Shown: positions 26,601-37,447 of the stretch, one piece after another | Layout of the letters: each line of letters opens with the position of its first letter | How positions within the stretch are numbered: position 1 is the stretch's first letter | DNA from: Metridium senile | Taxonomy: Eukaryota; Cnidaria; Anthozoa; Actiniaria; Metridiidae | Assembly: GCA_949775045.1 (NCBI GenBank) | Contig: OX459095.1 | Coordinates: forward strand, 29,787,064-29,851,063 | Direction: 5' to 3' | DNA: 64,000 nt | Position numbers and translations under genes: made by a program | Notes under the pieces: generated by a model | Database searches by the model: none | What the model was told of the DNA's origin: nothing | The model's input: the letters and a program-made list of their open reading frames with translations, nothing else

Positions 26601-29600
26601 TTTCATAAAATATTGTAACTATTTATACCGTACAATTTATAAACATAAAATTCCACTCTTATATTATAATGTAATTAATATGTGTTACCTAACTCGATTA
26701 GCTTCTTAGTTATTTTAGGTAACCATTACCATATTTTTTTCTCGTTAATTTGCTTTAAAAATTGTAAGTATGTTATGGTATAAATAAAAATTGTTGTTGT
26801 TGTTGTTGTTAAAAAACAAATAAACAACGCAAATATATGTTATTATTATATAATTCTCAATGAAATACCTATATTTCTCTGCTTTTACACAGATTTTGCG
26901 GAAACCTATTGTGTAGAAAAAAGTTTTATTTTATTTTCATTGATAATTATATAATAAACAGAACATTACATGGTCGCTTGGAGATACAAATCTAATCTTC
27001 TCGTGTTGAAAATCTCACTCGCTGCGCTCACTCGTGAAAGATTATTTCAAAATTCGAAGATATAATTCGTATCTCCGCGCATCAATTGTAATATCCTCTA
27101 TATAAGTTTTTTTAATTTAGTGTTTTACTCTATTAATTAACTATCGCCCTTTAACTAATACATTTTGATTCACGGTTTAATAAAAACAAATCCAAGTTGT
27201 TTTCTACTGTTTATAATCAGAACTATTTTGTAATATTCATTTATTTATATTTCAAGTATCTCAGCTATTCTTCTCAGTTGTACTCTATTATTAATATCCC
27301 TATCACAGTGCATTTGTAAATATGTCAAATGTTATAAAGATTTGCTATAATAATGCTTGGATAAGTGAGAATAGTCAGTTAAAAAGGTTAGAGAGGAGAA
27401 GAGTGGATCATAGGATCATACTTATCCGTCCGGATTTGCATAAGTTTCAATTTGAATTCTCGGACAGATTTACTTATATCTTGAAAGTCTTAGTAAAACG
27501 AGAAAGAACTAGCTTCTAGTACTACACAGTCTTCGTGTCTGATTTGTATGAGATAGAAAAGGACTAGCTTCATGGAGATCAGTAGTACTACAAAGTATTC
27601 GTGTCTGCAGATTTGTATGAGATAGAAAAGGACTAGCTTCATGGAGATCATTAGTACTACAAAGTATTCGTGTCTGATTTGTATGAGATAGAAAAGGACT
27701 AGCTTCATGGAGATCATTAGTACTACACAGTATTCGTGTCTGATTTGTATGAGATAGAAAAGAACTAGCTTCATAGAGTTTCATAAGTACTATAAAGTAT
27801 TTGTGTCTGATTTGTATGAGATACACAATGGCTCTTCATCGACTCCCATCGACTCCCGTACATCACATTCAGATAGGCTGTCATATCGTGGTTAGTCAGA
27901 ATACATACAACTGTAAACCATCTGAAATTGCATATGGTGTATAAGTAAAAAACAAACAAACAAATGTTTCTCGTCCGAATTTCAATGTTATTTTCTGAAT
28001 TTTTATTATTTCCAATTGATTTTCTTCTTTGATTTGTATACATTTAGCGGTCTGAATCCCGATGTTTAGTTATCGCGAGCCCTACTTTACAGATTTGTCC
28101 ATTTCTAGTTCTACCGATTTGAACTCTCTAGAGATTGGCATGTATGCAGAACGTGCAGCAGTCCACTCGAATTACTAAATCGACCTCACTTCCACAAAAA
28201 AAAACAGTGGATGAGTGAATACAGCATAGTACGGAACCTCTATTGGTGATTCACGCGTCTTATAATTTACAAAGACTAGACTGAAAACATTGTTGTTCGA
28301 TCCGATTTTTTCAATAATAAATGATAAAAAATTAGGTGGCCCCAAAAAAAATAAAAAAATGAAGCGACTGGGACGATAAACATTTGTTTTTTAGCTTGGC
28401 CTAAATTACCTTTATCTCTTCAATGGCTTCCTTGGAAACACTACTTGCTTTCGTCATTATAATTACAATAAAAAAAATAAGGTGACCCAAAAAAATGATT
28501 CGGGCAGGGACGATAAACATTTGTTTTTTAGCTTGACCTAAATTATCTTTTTCTCTCCAATGGCTTCCTTGGAAAATTTGTTTTCATCATAATAATTACA
28601 TTCAAAGATAATAACCCTTAAGTGCCGCCCACTTTATCAATATTTAACCTTCTAATAATAATAAACAAAGGAAGCTGAATATGTTATTTTTAAAATTATC
28701 ATTTAATTTTCTGATTTTATCATCTAATTTGTTACTAATCTGTGTTTGTAATAAAAACAATATAGCAATTATTAGTCAATGTTTATTATGTTTCAAAATA
28801 ATACTTAAAAAGTTGATGATGATAACATTCATTAATTATGTAACCGAACTAACTGTATAGAGTTGTTATATCAAAAATATGTAACAATCAAAAATATATT
28901 TTTTGTATTTTTCTTTAAAATTTTATGGTCTGGGGCCGGTTGTACGAAGGGTGAATAGAGCTATCAACCGGATAAATCCTTATCCAGCGGATAAAATCTA
29001 TAAAAAACCTATCCAAGGATAACTTTATCCACCCTTCGTACAACCGGCCCCAGACCAACAAGTTTAAAGCAAGTTTGAAGTTTTATATTTAGGATGCAGC
29101 TGAACAAACAAACAACTACTGGTAAGTCCCCTGGTAAGATAAACATATCTCAATTTTATACTAGTCAAACAAAAAGAGCAGGAAGACAACATATGAACCT
29201 TAAAAATGTTTGAGATTCAACTGCAAAACAGTCCCTACTTTTACCTGAAAACTCTGTGGAAACAAGTTAAAGTTTTATTGAGTTGTGGCTGCAAGAGAAT
29301 GAAGGGAGAAGTGGCATATGAGCTCTAGGGGAGACACTACCCGCTGCTCCGTTACTCCTCTTCTCATTATCTCTTTGCAAAAACTTGATCAAAACTTCAA
29401 GTCATTTTCTCAGAGTTTTTGTGTAAAAGTAGGGACTGTTTTGTAGTCAAGTTTAAACAGACATTAAAACAAAGCTCCTGTCTGCAAATATACCACAAGT
29501 AATAACCCTACTTATTAATAAATGTATGCTTTTATACAAATTGTCTAGGACACTGAGAGTACCAGACACTATGTGATAGACTGCTGGGATACAGAGAGTA

Positions 29601-32600
29601 ACCCCATGAAATACCTGCATGTAGTCTTGGAACTTTTTAAATACCAAAGGAAACCCCTGTCTATGCAGTAAAGCAAATGTAACAACACTACCTACTGTTA
29701 AATGACAGCTTTTAGGCAAAATATTGAGGAATTAGAGAAATATCAGATATTGAACTGTCAGTGTTATAGAAGGTTAATTAGACCAGTTCATGTGATTTTT
29801 GAACTTTTTAAATACCAAAGGAAACCCCTGTCTGTACAGTATAGCAAAAGTAATATCACTACCTACTGTTAAATGACAGCTTTTAGGCAAAATGTTGAGG
29901 AATTAGACAATATCAGATATTTAACTGTCAGTGTTATAGAAGGTAGACCAGTGCATGTGGTCTCAGAACTTTTTAAATACCAAAGGGAACCCCTGTGTAT
30001 GCAGTATAGCAAAGGTATTAGCACTACCTACTGTTAAATGGTAGCTTTTAATCAGATTAAAAAAATTGATGAGGAAAAAAATATAAATGTGTCGTGAATA
30101 CCAGATGGTAACTAGGAACAACGAGACACGATAATTGCATAACATGCAATATAGTTACACCCTTTCCGAGAAAGGTTGTCACCCATGAAAAGCACACAAG
30201 CTAGTGTCGCAAAGGTTCATAAATCAGTTCAGAAACAAAATATGCATTTGATTACCTTTCTTGTCAATAATAAGTCAAAATGGTAATTTCACAGTAAAAC
30301 ATTGACAAGTGTAGCAATGTGACAATGAAATTCCCCTGTGCTAATAATGAATACATATAGGTTACCCATAGTCCCCTGGGCTACTAGCTTGTAAGCTTTT
30401 CACTTCACAGGTGACAAAGTTTCTCTGAAAGGGTGTATCAAACATTTTGCATGTCACAGAATGCCTAACATTGTTGTATATCATACATACAGCATTCTCT
30501 ATATTTGATATAAATCGCTCACTCTGATTGGCTGAGAAGCATTCTCTATAACTCAATAAAGCATGAAACATTGATTGGTTTTATATCAGCTACTGAATAT
30601 TTTATAAAAGAAATAGAAAACCTTGCAGTAGTGCTCTATCAAGTTTCAAAACAAAATTTTGTGCTAAATCTGAGTTTCATTGGCTTAAATTGATCACATG
30701 GAGTGCTGTTATAACACATGCTCAGTGAACTCAATTTTAATATTAAAAGAGTTACAGTGCGACTACTGAAACCGGGGCCACCCAATCAAATTTCAAAATA
30801 TATATTTTTTGAGATCAAACAAAAACCAGTTGTGCAAGGTTCACACAAGCTAAGATGTTTCTTATTCAATTTTGATCTATTTCGTTTACATATAATGGGA
30901 ATTTTTAGCATTTTAAGCAACAAAATCAAACATTTGTAGAGATTCTATTGTTCATATTATCGAGCGTGATTGGATAGTAATGTTTTGGTGGCCCCAGTTT
31001 CAGTAGTCGCACTGTAAGGACTTTTCATTCATTCTTTATCAGCAAATACAGTCACTTGCTGACTGTTCATTGGACTCAAAATTTCTTAATACTGCACTCT
31101 GCCTACAGCTTCATGCAGTATTTAAAATTTCTTATTCATTGAACAGCAGTAAGCGCATGCCTGCATTTGCTGATGAAGAACTCACTTCACTCCCTTTAAC
31201 CCCTAAATAGAGAACTTGGGAATTTTTTAAAAGACTCAAAAAAGCACTCTGGCACTACATGTTGTGCTTATCCTTGCAATATTTCAGCATGATTTTGCCC
31301 AACAAAGTACCTACTCATTAGACTATTTCAAACTGTAGATCTAATGTATATCTAACATTTTCTATTTTAAAAATCATTCAATAATTTGCAAATATTTGTT
31401 AAAGTGAATTCTAGAGGCAAAATTATACAGCAGTTATGCACCCCTGAATGTGTATAGAGTTGTGAAATTCGAGAAAACCCAATCAATGAATATTCTATTT
31501 TTTAATGTAATTCGTAAGATTAGTAAATGCAGACATAAAGAAATAAAATAGAAATTGGGGGTCAACGGGCTAGTTAAGGCGCTTCATTCAGAATATGAGA
31601 CAAAATATCTGGTATACACCATGACATGGAGCCAGGGATCAACTTACAATGCTTTATTCTCATTGGCCTAAATACAGTCACTCTTGATTCATTTGATAAG
31701 TTAATCGCTCTTGAGTGATCAGTGCAAATCCCATTAAACTTAAAGTTACTTTTTCTTGGATAAATGTTTTTGAAAATTATATACAAAGTTTAACTGAGCT
31801 ATTGTCTGTCAATATTAAAGCTAAAGAAACCAAACTCGGCCAGTTATTCATCTCATAGTTTTTCGATCTTTTTCGTCATTCATAAGATATTAATTGTTTT
31901 GTACAGCATTCCTGTAATTAGTATCTTAAACTTAAAATTCAATAAGAAAATAAACAAGCATTAAAATAGAAAACAGAGACACCATTTTGCGCAAAATTAC
32001 TCAATGGGTCCTGCAAGTGTTATGGTTTAGAGTAATTTATTTATATTAGGTGCTTATAGCGCATTTTAAAACTCAATGCGCTTACAAAATTATATTATAT
32101 CAGTGTCAAAGTATTCACGGAAGAGAAATGTTTTAAGTTCAGTTTTAAAATTTGTTGCAGTGTCTTTAGTTTTTACATGTTCAGGTAAGCTGTTCCACAG
32201 TTTTGGTGCAAAGTTTGAAAATGCACGGTCGCCATACGATACAGTTCTCGGAGGAGGCGATGGCTGTGTCAGAAGACATCGGGCAGAAGAACGCAGTTTA
32301 CGGGCAGGGCGATGAAGGTTAATAAGTGAGGACAGATAGTCAGGTGCTTGGTAGTTAAGGCATTTCCAGACGAGTAACAGGACTTTGTACTTTATTCTCG
32401 ATTTTATAGGGAGCCAGTGTAATGTGTAATGTGTAGAACAGAGTCATTGCTCCAAAGTATTTTCAAACTGGTCGATTCATGCGATCGTGAGCAATGGTTA
32501 ACACAGTGGTCAAACAACTACGCATGCATGAAAAATTAAAATGGCCCAGCACAGAAATCTGATATTTGTACAGACTCTATAAAAAACGATGTATGACTTT

Positions 32601-35600
32601 CATCGCTTTTTTCTCAAAATATTATAAACAAAAATACAAAAGTATAGAATAATGGTAGCTTAACAATATAACAAAGGTTATGTACACGGAAATTCAAGCT
32701 TATATATTCAGGGAATTTCTTATAAATCGACTTCAAACACTGTAGTCTGAAATTCCTAATGTTTACAATGGCAAATTTACTGCTGTGAAAAGTTTGGACG
32801 TTTGACTGCTGTGTTGCAATGGTTCAGTTGATTGTTGCATGATGGACCATCCCTCCTCCATAAATTGAACAAGGGGGATTTAAAACTAAATTTTCCTAAT
32901 TAATAATGCATGAGGGAAATTTAGTTCTAAATCTCCCTCATTCAATTCATGGAGGAGGGATGTTAGAGATTAAACATCCCTCTTGAAATAATGGATCTCA
33001 AGGTGATCATGGTATTACTTTAAACAAAGTATAGACTGAGATGGTATTTAATATATATACGACAGCCAATAAAATGAAATCTTAAACACCATAAAAAAGA
33101 TTGGTTATATAATGAAATTTGGAACACCGTATAAAATGTTGACTTTACTTTAATGACGTTTCGAGCTTTAGCCCTTCGTCGGAGTGAATGAAAAAAGATA
33201 GTTAACTTTATTGTTGGTCTACTAGCCCTTTGTTGGAGTAAAATAAAAGCATAATAGTACAGTACCAGTGGTTGTTGTTGTCAATAATCACAACCAAAAT
33301 AGCATCAACAACATAACTCAAATGAAACTAAGTGAATATTTTAAAAGGAAAAGGTCTATATCTTGCCATGACAGTTGACTCTCTCTCGACAACTACTCTT
33401 GTTAGCAACCTTCTCCTGTAAGCAACCACTATTTCAATTTCCTGTTTTGCTTCATACATAAACACTGTAAAAAATCTCTCTCTTAACGACCACTCTTGTA
33501 AGCAAACATGACCACCTTTAGGGTTCATGTTTCGGACTTTTCATTATTTTTTCTCTCTCGTAAGCAACCATCCAGAGTTATTAGACTGCTGACTTTTGAA
33601 AAACATTACCTAAAACAACTTTAGAGATTTCACGGTGGAAAAAATTATCAAACAAAGAGTTAAGACACAGTAATTTTGCATGGTTTGGTCTACATGTCAG
33701 TAGGGTTCCCGAGGTTTGGGCTTCCTATGTTAAGGTTCTCATAACCAACCATATCCTGTAAGCGACCACTTTCTTCTGGTCTGAAGGTTGTCGCTTACAA
33801 GAGAGTCAACTGTTTATGCCAATATACTATTCTCTATATATCATATATGACAGCTAATTATATGGAATCTTCAACACATAAAAAATGATAATAAACTGTA
33901 CTGAAATGTTGGTCTTTTGTCCTTTGTTGGAGTAAAATAAAAGCATAATAGTACAGTAATTGTAGGGTACCAGTGGATGTCAATAATCACAACCAAAATA
34001 GCAGCAACAACTAACTAAAATGAAACTATAGGTATTTCATAATGAAATTTGTAACTTTACTGACGTTTTGAGCTTTAGCCCTTCATTGGAGTAAAAGAGT
34101 TAGAGACTTATAAGAGAGATACCGAGTATAAATAAGAAGCAGGAAAAGTGATGAACCAATCAAAAAATAGAAAATAGAAAATAGAAACAATAGAAAATGT
34201 AGGAGGAGTAAAAGAACAATGGAAAAATTAATTGAAAGTGAATCATTCATTCATGCCGAAAGGTTGCTGTGTAACTAAGGAATAGATTAGTCGCATATAT
34301 ACTAGTTTACTCGCTAGTTTCCATTTAAAATGATACTAAGTGAATTTGCTAAAAGGAAAAGTTCAATATGTTGTGATTATAAACATTTCGTCCCCCTAGT
34401 TCTTACTATCAGTGAATTTTTCAGCTAATTCAATCCAGATGTAGAGGTTAAAACACTATGTTTAGTATATACAAGCATTCTTGTAGTGTGGAACAAATCT
34501 TCTTGTAAATTAAAGAAACATTCCCCATGCCTCTTTGTATATCATCTTTCAAAGTTTCTCAAAAGACAATTGATTATAATCATCAAATAAATGCTTGAGG
34601 AAAGACAAGACACAACTGGATAGCACATATTGTAGAGTAATTACATCACATGACATTGCCAACTCTGTCATGTTAATAGTTATGAGTAAGGCATCTATTG
34701 TAAGTTTTTACTGCATGAACTTAATGTCAGCATTTATTGTCTTAATAGCCCAGACAGAGGTAAAGTAATCAACAGAGCTTTCAAATAAAGAGTAGGCATT
34801 TAAAAACAGTTATTTTCTCAAGGGAACAGATGGGAAATTCAAGACCCAGTGTACACAAAATATTTTTCATTCCATTGATTTGAGTAATAGCTCTTTGCAA
34901 CTATAAAGAAAGTAGAATTCACTGCAGTGTATTACAGAACTTGTGATAGTGATAAAAAGTTATGTACTTATCATTGTGTTAATGTACAGGCACTTGTTGA
35001 ACAGGAATTGATAAATTCAAGATATAACTGTTACAAATTAGGTCAGTCTCTGTTATCTATTTAGCGAATCGATGATTTGTCATTGGTGTCGAGGACATGT
35101 ATTTAATTTTGGTTTTCAACAAACTGTGACATACTTTAGCTAAATTCCAATAATATTCTTATGTAAATAGCTATGAGTTATCGTGGATAAACCACAAATC
35201 CATCACCTGATTTACAGGATAAATAACATGATCCGATCTACAGGTACTGTATATTATGGTGGACATACTGAGAAATCAATGAGTATCATTCGAAATCCGG
35301 AACGATCTTTTGTTCTGGAACATTTGCTACATATTTTTACACTATCAGAGCTAAAAGAAAAACTATCTTCGTTCTGGGGTCAACAATGAATAAACTTGTA
35401 GAAAATTGAAAATTGCTCTTGAAAGCGGCATGTTTGGTTAGGGTTATTAGGTAAATCACCGTAGAAAGAGTATCATTAATTTATATTGACTCAAGGTTTT
35501 CTTGTCATTTCACAGTAAGAAACCAAAACAACATCAAATATCTCAAGTATGCGTTAAATTTAACACAAGTAACACTGTCAAAAACTTTCACAATTTAAAG

Positions 35601-36171
35601 AACTAAAGCCCAATTACATTAACAAAGAAAGTCTTGCTGAAGTCAATATATGACATACACCTCGAACCGTGCTAAATATATATTGGGTAACACGAATTTG
35701 TGTTGACTCCGTGAAAAGTGATACCCCGTCGTCCGTATTGATATGCTTCGAAACCCGTCCATGCACTCAAAATTGCGCATTGAGTGTTATTTAAGGTATA
35801 AATGTATTGAAATGTAACATCCCGAAACGATGATATGACCTTAATTTAATCTTGTCGATTACATGGATTGAAATTAACATATCACGTTAGTGTATGTTAC
35901 CTATGGCTACGTGACGGTGTTCGCTTACCTTCGGCCAAAACGGTTGGAGTTCCGCAGCTTTTTCTCCATCTTTTAGTGCTTGTTGGAAGTCTAAAACTCG
36001 TATACAAGCAGCCGATCTATTTCCGTATAATACATGATTATTAGGATTGATTTCGATAGCTTGAGTGTATAGATCAACGGCTTGTCGAAAGTCGCCACGG
36101 GCACAGGCTTCCCCAGCGAGTTTGACTTTTTCTTGCAGTACGGGACGAGCATTCGGCTCTAATAAATCAAC
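10079..36171 (-). CDS. TTC28: TTC28 orthologue: TPR-repeat and CHAT-domain protein, seven of its exons
   Basis: Exons are 36171-35929, 19718-19571, 19073-14389, 13851-13614, 13145-13069, 12408-12192 and 11694-10079. They join in phase into about 2,407 residues lacking only the N-terminal exon; human TTC28 is about 2,480. The order is an N-terminal three-TPR co-chaperone-like unit (exons at 36 and 19.6 kb), then more than 20 TPRs spaced about 40 residues apart with recurring GNLG and AYGNLG cores. After these come a helical linker (AVAERARTRSF), a CHAT domain, two conserved short blocks (GWRELLTSVGFRF; WRTMGCHELLASLGFDL) and a Ser-rich tail ending SSSC, as in vertebrates (SSKC). TTC28 is a cytoplasmic scaffold linked to the midbody and cytokinesis in mammals. 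The first coding exon was not found; it would end in phase 0 upstream of 36171. Confidence 0.93.
11795..11886. repeat. 22-bp G-rich tandem repeat, four units
   Basis: The unit GCGGGACAACTAGGGGGAGG is repeated four times and ends in a run of ten or more G. It lies in the TTC28 intron 11695-12191 and could form G-quadruplexes in the non-template strand. Confidence 0.8.
11945..12110. repeat. ATG/ATC/GTG microsatellite tract
   Basis: Imperfect trinucleotide repeats lie in the same intron. Open frames across it encode Ile, Asp or Ser runs and are not genes. Confidence 0.85.
12192..12408 (-). CDS. TTC28: TTC28 exon with WRTMGCHELLASLGF block
   Basis: This 217-bp exon lies between TTTCCTACAG and GTAATT. 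Its conserved stretch LWRTMGCHELLASLGFDL, followed by GKEEVMLRSGK, matches the human WRLPGCHEFLAALGFDL / GQEEVILKTGK. Confidence 0.92.
12534..12587. repeat. Short perfect hairpin
   Basis: AAAAAAGACGTTCACACA and its inverted copy surround a 17-bp loop. It lies in the TTC28 intron 12409-13068, which otherwise shows nothing recognisable. Confidence 0.6.
13069..13145 (-). CDS. TTC28: TTC28 short exon
   Basis: This 77-bp exon lies between TTTTTACAG and GTAAGT. It encodes LSPATLQALAKLAYATDVNL and bridges the two conserved post-CHAT blocks in phase. Confidence 0.85.
13614..13851 (-). CDS. TTC28: TTC28 exon after CHAT
   Basis: This 238-bp exon begins VDKALQRIRHGQRSSMYTAE and contains GWRELLTSVGFRF. 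It matches the human KSLQRIQNGQRNAMY / GWQALLTAVGFR block. Confidence 0.92.
14389..19073 (-). CDS. TTC28: TTC28 giant exon: TPR array and CHAT domain
   Basis: This 4,685-bp exon is 1,561 codons plus a split codon. Coding starts at the acceptor after TTTTCAG (DTLIPISEQL), not at the in-frame ATG just outside it. TPRs run from about 19.0 to 16.1 kb, and the CHAT domain from about 15.43 (PPLRALYELLIAPME) to 14.48 kb (SNWAGFVLIGGDPTL). The CHAT histidine region is kept (CVHFATHVSWK). The position of the protease cysteine reads VVVIGAAYDHSS with no Cys, as in human TTC28, so the domain is predicted to be catalytically dead. The exon ends LVHL before a GTAAGT donor. Confidence 0.94.
19130..19475. 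repeat. AAAC/AAGC-rich low-complexity tract
   Basis: Degenerate tetranucleotide repeat in the 0.5-kb intron between the third-TPR exon and the giant exon. A minus-strand open frame here (Cys/Leu-rich) is a composition artefact. Confidence 0.85.
19571..19718 (-). CDS. TTC28: TTC28 exon, third N-terminal TPR
   Basis: This 148-bp exon lies between GTCTGCAG and GTATGT. It encodes AHYRQGVALQCLGRHAEAL and continues to AAMKSPLK, nearly identical in layout to the human protein. Confidence 0.92.
19719..22072. other. TTC28 intron, first 2.3 kb
   Basis: AT-rich sequence with no gene recognised. Around 21010-21370 it has the look of an old interspersed repeat (AGATAGATGATAGATAGATG followed by AT-rich sequence), but this could not be classified. 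Confidence 0.5.
22073..22234. mobile_element. MITE with about 45-bp TIRs and TA ends
   Basis: TATAGACCCTTTTAATAAGT, followed by CCCGAAGT, is inverted at the right end. The inner arms (GCTTGACGTCAAATTTATT) also pair. Confidence 0.7.
22235..24252. other. Intronic sequence without recognised features
   Basis: AT-rich; no coding similarity, clear inverted repeat or tandem array was noticed. Confidence 0.5.
24253..24547. repeat. 114-bp tandem repeat, about 2.5 units
   Basis: Two units beginning GCACGCTCGATATTTTTGCC differ at only a few positions. A third, diverged and shortened unit starts at 24480. Open frames in both directions are by-products. Confidence 0.85.
25088..25350. mobile_element. 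MITE with about 70-bp diverged TIRs
   Basis: The left arm (TTGTCGCAATCATC, GCTTGCAAAGGATG) is inverted at the right (CATCCTTTGCAAGC, GCTGCGACAACAATTTC). Confidence 0.6.
26114..26299. mobile_element. Harbinger-type MITE with TTA duplication
   Basis: AGGCCAGTTTACACTAGCAA, followed by TTTTGTC, is mirrored as GACAAAATTGCTATTGTAAA then CGGGCCT. TTA lies immediately outside both ends. Confidence 0.7.
26960..27105. repeat. Imperfect inverted repeat
   Basis: ACATTACATGGTCGCTTGGAG and the right-hand CTCCGCGCATCAATTGTAAT form arms of about 45 bp. It is probably a MITE. Confidence 0.45.
27500..27835. repeat. 68-bp tandem repeat, five units
   Basis: Units contain GATTTGTATGAGATAGAAAA, then GGACTAGCTTCATGGAGATC, starting near 27541, 27613, 27677, 27741 and 27808. 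Open frames with repeated FYLIQIRHEY-type text are artefacts. Confidence 0.85.
28325..28610. repeat. 135-bp tandem duplication, two units
   Basis: GGGACGATAAACATTTGTTTT and AATGGCTTCCTTGGAAA occur in both halves, in the same order. Confidence 0.75.
28927..29056. mobile_element. 130-bp palindromic MITE
   Basis: GGTCTGGGGCCGGTTGTACG, followed by AAGGGTG, is mirrored at the right end. The interior pairs through GGATAAATCCTTATCC-like words. Confidence 0.75.
29216..29453. mobile_element. MITE with GCAAAACAGTCCCTACTTTT TIRs
   Basis: The arms at 29222-29265 and 29405-29452 are inverted copies with few mismatches. Confidence 0.6.
29460..30055. repeat. Tandem repeat, about 168-bp unit, three good copies
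   Basis: GAACTTTTTAAATACCAAAG recurs at 29630, 29801 and 29966, followed each time by CCCCTGT and CTACCTACTGTTAAATG. A more diverged copy precedes them. Confidence 0.85.
30752..31015. mobile_element. Tc1/mariner-type MITE
   Basis: CAGTGCGACTACTGAAACCG, followed by GGGCCACC, is mirrored at the right end. TA flanks both ends. Confidence 0.7.
31325..31590. repeat. Dispersed repeat, copy 1 (partner at 38215-38500)
   Basis: Shares GTGTATAGAGTTGT, CCAATCAATGAATATT and GGGGGTCA..TAGTTAAGGCGCT with the partner in the same order and orientation, at roughly 75-80% identity by eye. Confidence 0.7.
32500..32815. mobile_element. MULE-type MITE with 9-bp duplication, copy 1
   Basis: TIR AACACAGTGGTCAAACAACT is mirrored at the right end. 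GCAATGGTT flanks both ends exactly (32491-32499, 32816-32824). The interior (GGTTATGTACACGGAAATTC, GGGAATTTCTTATAAATCG) matches the copy at 53.4 kb. Confidence 0.85.
32847..32962. repeat. Palindromic repeat
   Basis: CATCCCTCCTCCATAAATTG and AACTAAATTTTCCT are mirrored on the right. It lies 30 bp from the MITE at 32500 but is separate from it. Confidence 0.65.
33053..33360. repeat. Direct repeat unit carrying a hammerhead-like motif, copy 1
   Basis: The order of blocks (GACAGC..AAT, TTTGTTGGAGTAAAATAAAA, CAATAATCACAACCAAAATA) recurs at 33835-34110. The pair flanks the pogo-like MITE at 33372. Confidence 0.65.
33154..33185 (-). ncRNA. Hammerhead-ribozyme-like motif
   Basis: On the minus strand the order is CCGACGA, stem-loop AGGGCTAAAGCTC, GAAA, CGTC. 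This is the hammerhead order CUGANGA, stem II, GAAA, stem III, with U4 changed to C. It resembles motifs known in retrozymes and Penelope-like elements. Cleavage is unlikely with this core change. Confidence 0.4.
33372..33812. mobile_element. pogo/Tigger-like MITE
   Basis: CAGTTGACTCTCTC at the left and GAGAGTCAACTG at the right. The inner arms share CTTGTAAGC-type words (GTAAGCAACCA; GGTTGTCGCTTAC). Confidence 0.55.
33835..34110. repeat. Direct repeat unit with hammerhead-like remnant, copy 2
   Basis: Paired with 33053-33360. Its motif at 34061-34092 (minus) is more decayed (ATGAAGGGCTAAAGCTCAAA). Confidence 0.6.
34111..35928. other. Last part of the large TTC28 intron
   Basis: No gene, array or clear inverted repeat was recognised up to the exon donor at 35928. 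Confidence 0.5.
35929..36171 (-). CDS. TTC28: TTC28 exon with N-terminal TPRs
   Basis: This 243-bp exon is in phase 0 at both ends, between CTCCCACAG and GTAAGC. It encodes a TPR pair (GEACARGDFRQAVDLY and NPNNHVLYGNRSAA) ending FWPK, where human TTC28 has the same WPK junction. Confidence 0.9.
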
Positions 36172-36543
36172 CTGTGGGAGTTAAATAATCGCATTTTACC
36201 GATTGATTAAAACACATTGATGTCTTTAGAACATCAAGGCATCACCATACCTTAAAAATATCAAGAAATAAGTAAATCGTCTTACGAGTAAGTCAAGTGA
36301 ACAACGGAAAGCACGTAATACGCTGGTTTCTCATCGAGTCGTCATGAATTTTGTTTACAAAACACATTGTATTAGTATTTAAATAACAAAATAGCAGTAA
36401 ACCAAGAATCCAACTAACTTTACACATTTTTCATTGAATAAAGCTGCTAAACAGCAATCCAATCGCATAAACAACTCGTGAACTCCAAGCAACAAATGTG
36501 CACAATAAAGATGTAAAGAATGCTACAGTAGTGTAATTACTCA

Positions 36544-36607
36544 CCGTGCTTTCTCTTGTCCTTGGCGCTCCTGCCATTTAGCCTGCTCTTGGGCAAGCAT
36601 GAACTAT
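36544..36607 (-). other. Possible small exon
   Basis: The stretch after an AATAG acceptor reads FMLAQEQAKWQERQGQEKAR and ends CG before GTGAGT. The same frame survives in copy B (55921-55984) with conservative changes. It has no recognised family and does not fit TTC28 phase. Confidence 0.3.
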
Positions 36608-37308
36608 TAAAGTACTTTTCTGTGTTGTTTTCCACTGCATTGGAAGTAAAAACAAAGTATTTAGACAGCTCATTATGAGAGTCTCCTCGACTCACTCTGT
36701 AACATGTCATCCATGTTTGAACGACTTTGTGTATCCGCAAAGCTCAGCCCCCTAAATGTGACGTCATATATAACTGACACTTTTCCTGGCCGCCGCGGGA
36801 ATAAAACTTTATCACCAGGAATAGGGTGGTTTTTTTAATGTTTTTTTTGGCGTGTATGTTTTAAAAATTCAAATTCAAATGGCTATTTTTTTTATCTCAT
36901 GAATCTGATACGTTTAAAACCATATATAAGACCAAGCACAGATTCACAGGATATATGGCCAATTTCCAACACTGTAATTTCAATACCCTTTATCTTTCTC
37001 AGTTATATATGGAAGTCCCAAACCGTGCTTCTTTCTCATTACGTGAGAAAACAAACGCAACGTTGATAAATGTATTTTTATCAGAAGTTCATGACAAACT
37101 TCTGATTTTTATGTACATAAAATAATACTAAATTGCTTATAAAGCGCTAATTCAAGTCGGTTCTAAGCGCTGAAAAATAACATAAAAAATACAAAATTAT
37201 AATTTAAAAGCTAATTTGAACAATCTTTCTGAAATTGTTTTTGCTGAGACTTCAAAAGATTTCGTAGTCATGGTAGATTAGTTTCATTAATAGGCATTAA
37301 TAGCTGTT

Positions 37309-37447
37309 ATTACAGTTATATGCAAATGATTTCAAACAATGGATTCAAATCGAGGCTTTCGGGCAAACCTATTGTTTTCGCCCGAAAGCCTTGACTTCAA
37401 CCCATTGTTCAAAATCATTTGCATATAACTGTAATAACAGCCATTCC
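37309..37447. mobile_element. Hairpin MITE containing octamers
   Basis: GCTGTTATTACAGTTATATG, followed by CAAATGATTT, is mirrored with few mismatches, so the element is almost all stem. A relative lies at 45318-45415. Copy B of the duplication lacks it. Confidence 0.7.

Noticed and set aside
27490..27826. Two overlapping minus-strand frames with repeated motifs
   Set aside because: Both are readings of the 68-bp tandem repeat in different frames.
32040..32420. Possible small gene (frame with VFTCSGKLFHSFGAKF)
   Set aside because: The sequence resembles a widespread invertebrate interspersed repeat, lacks conserved ends here and has no splice-compatible continuation; class not decided.
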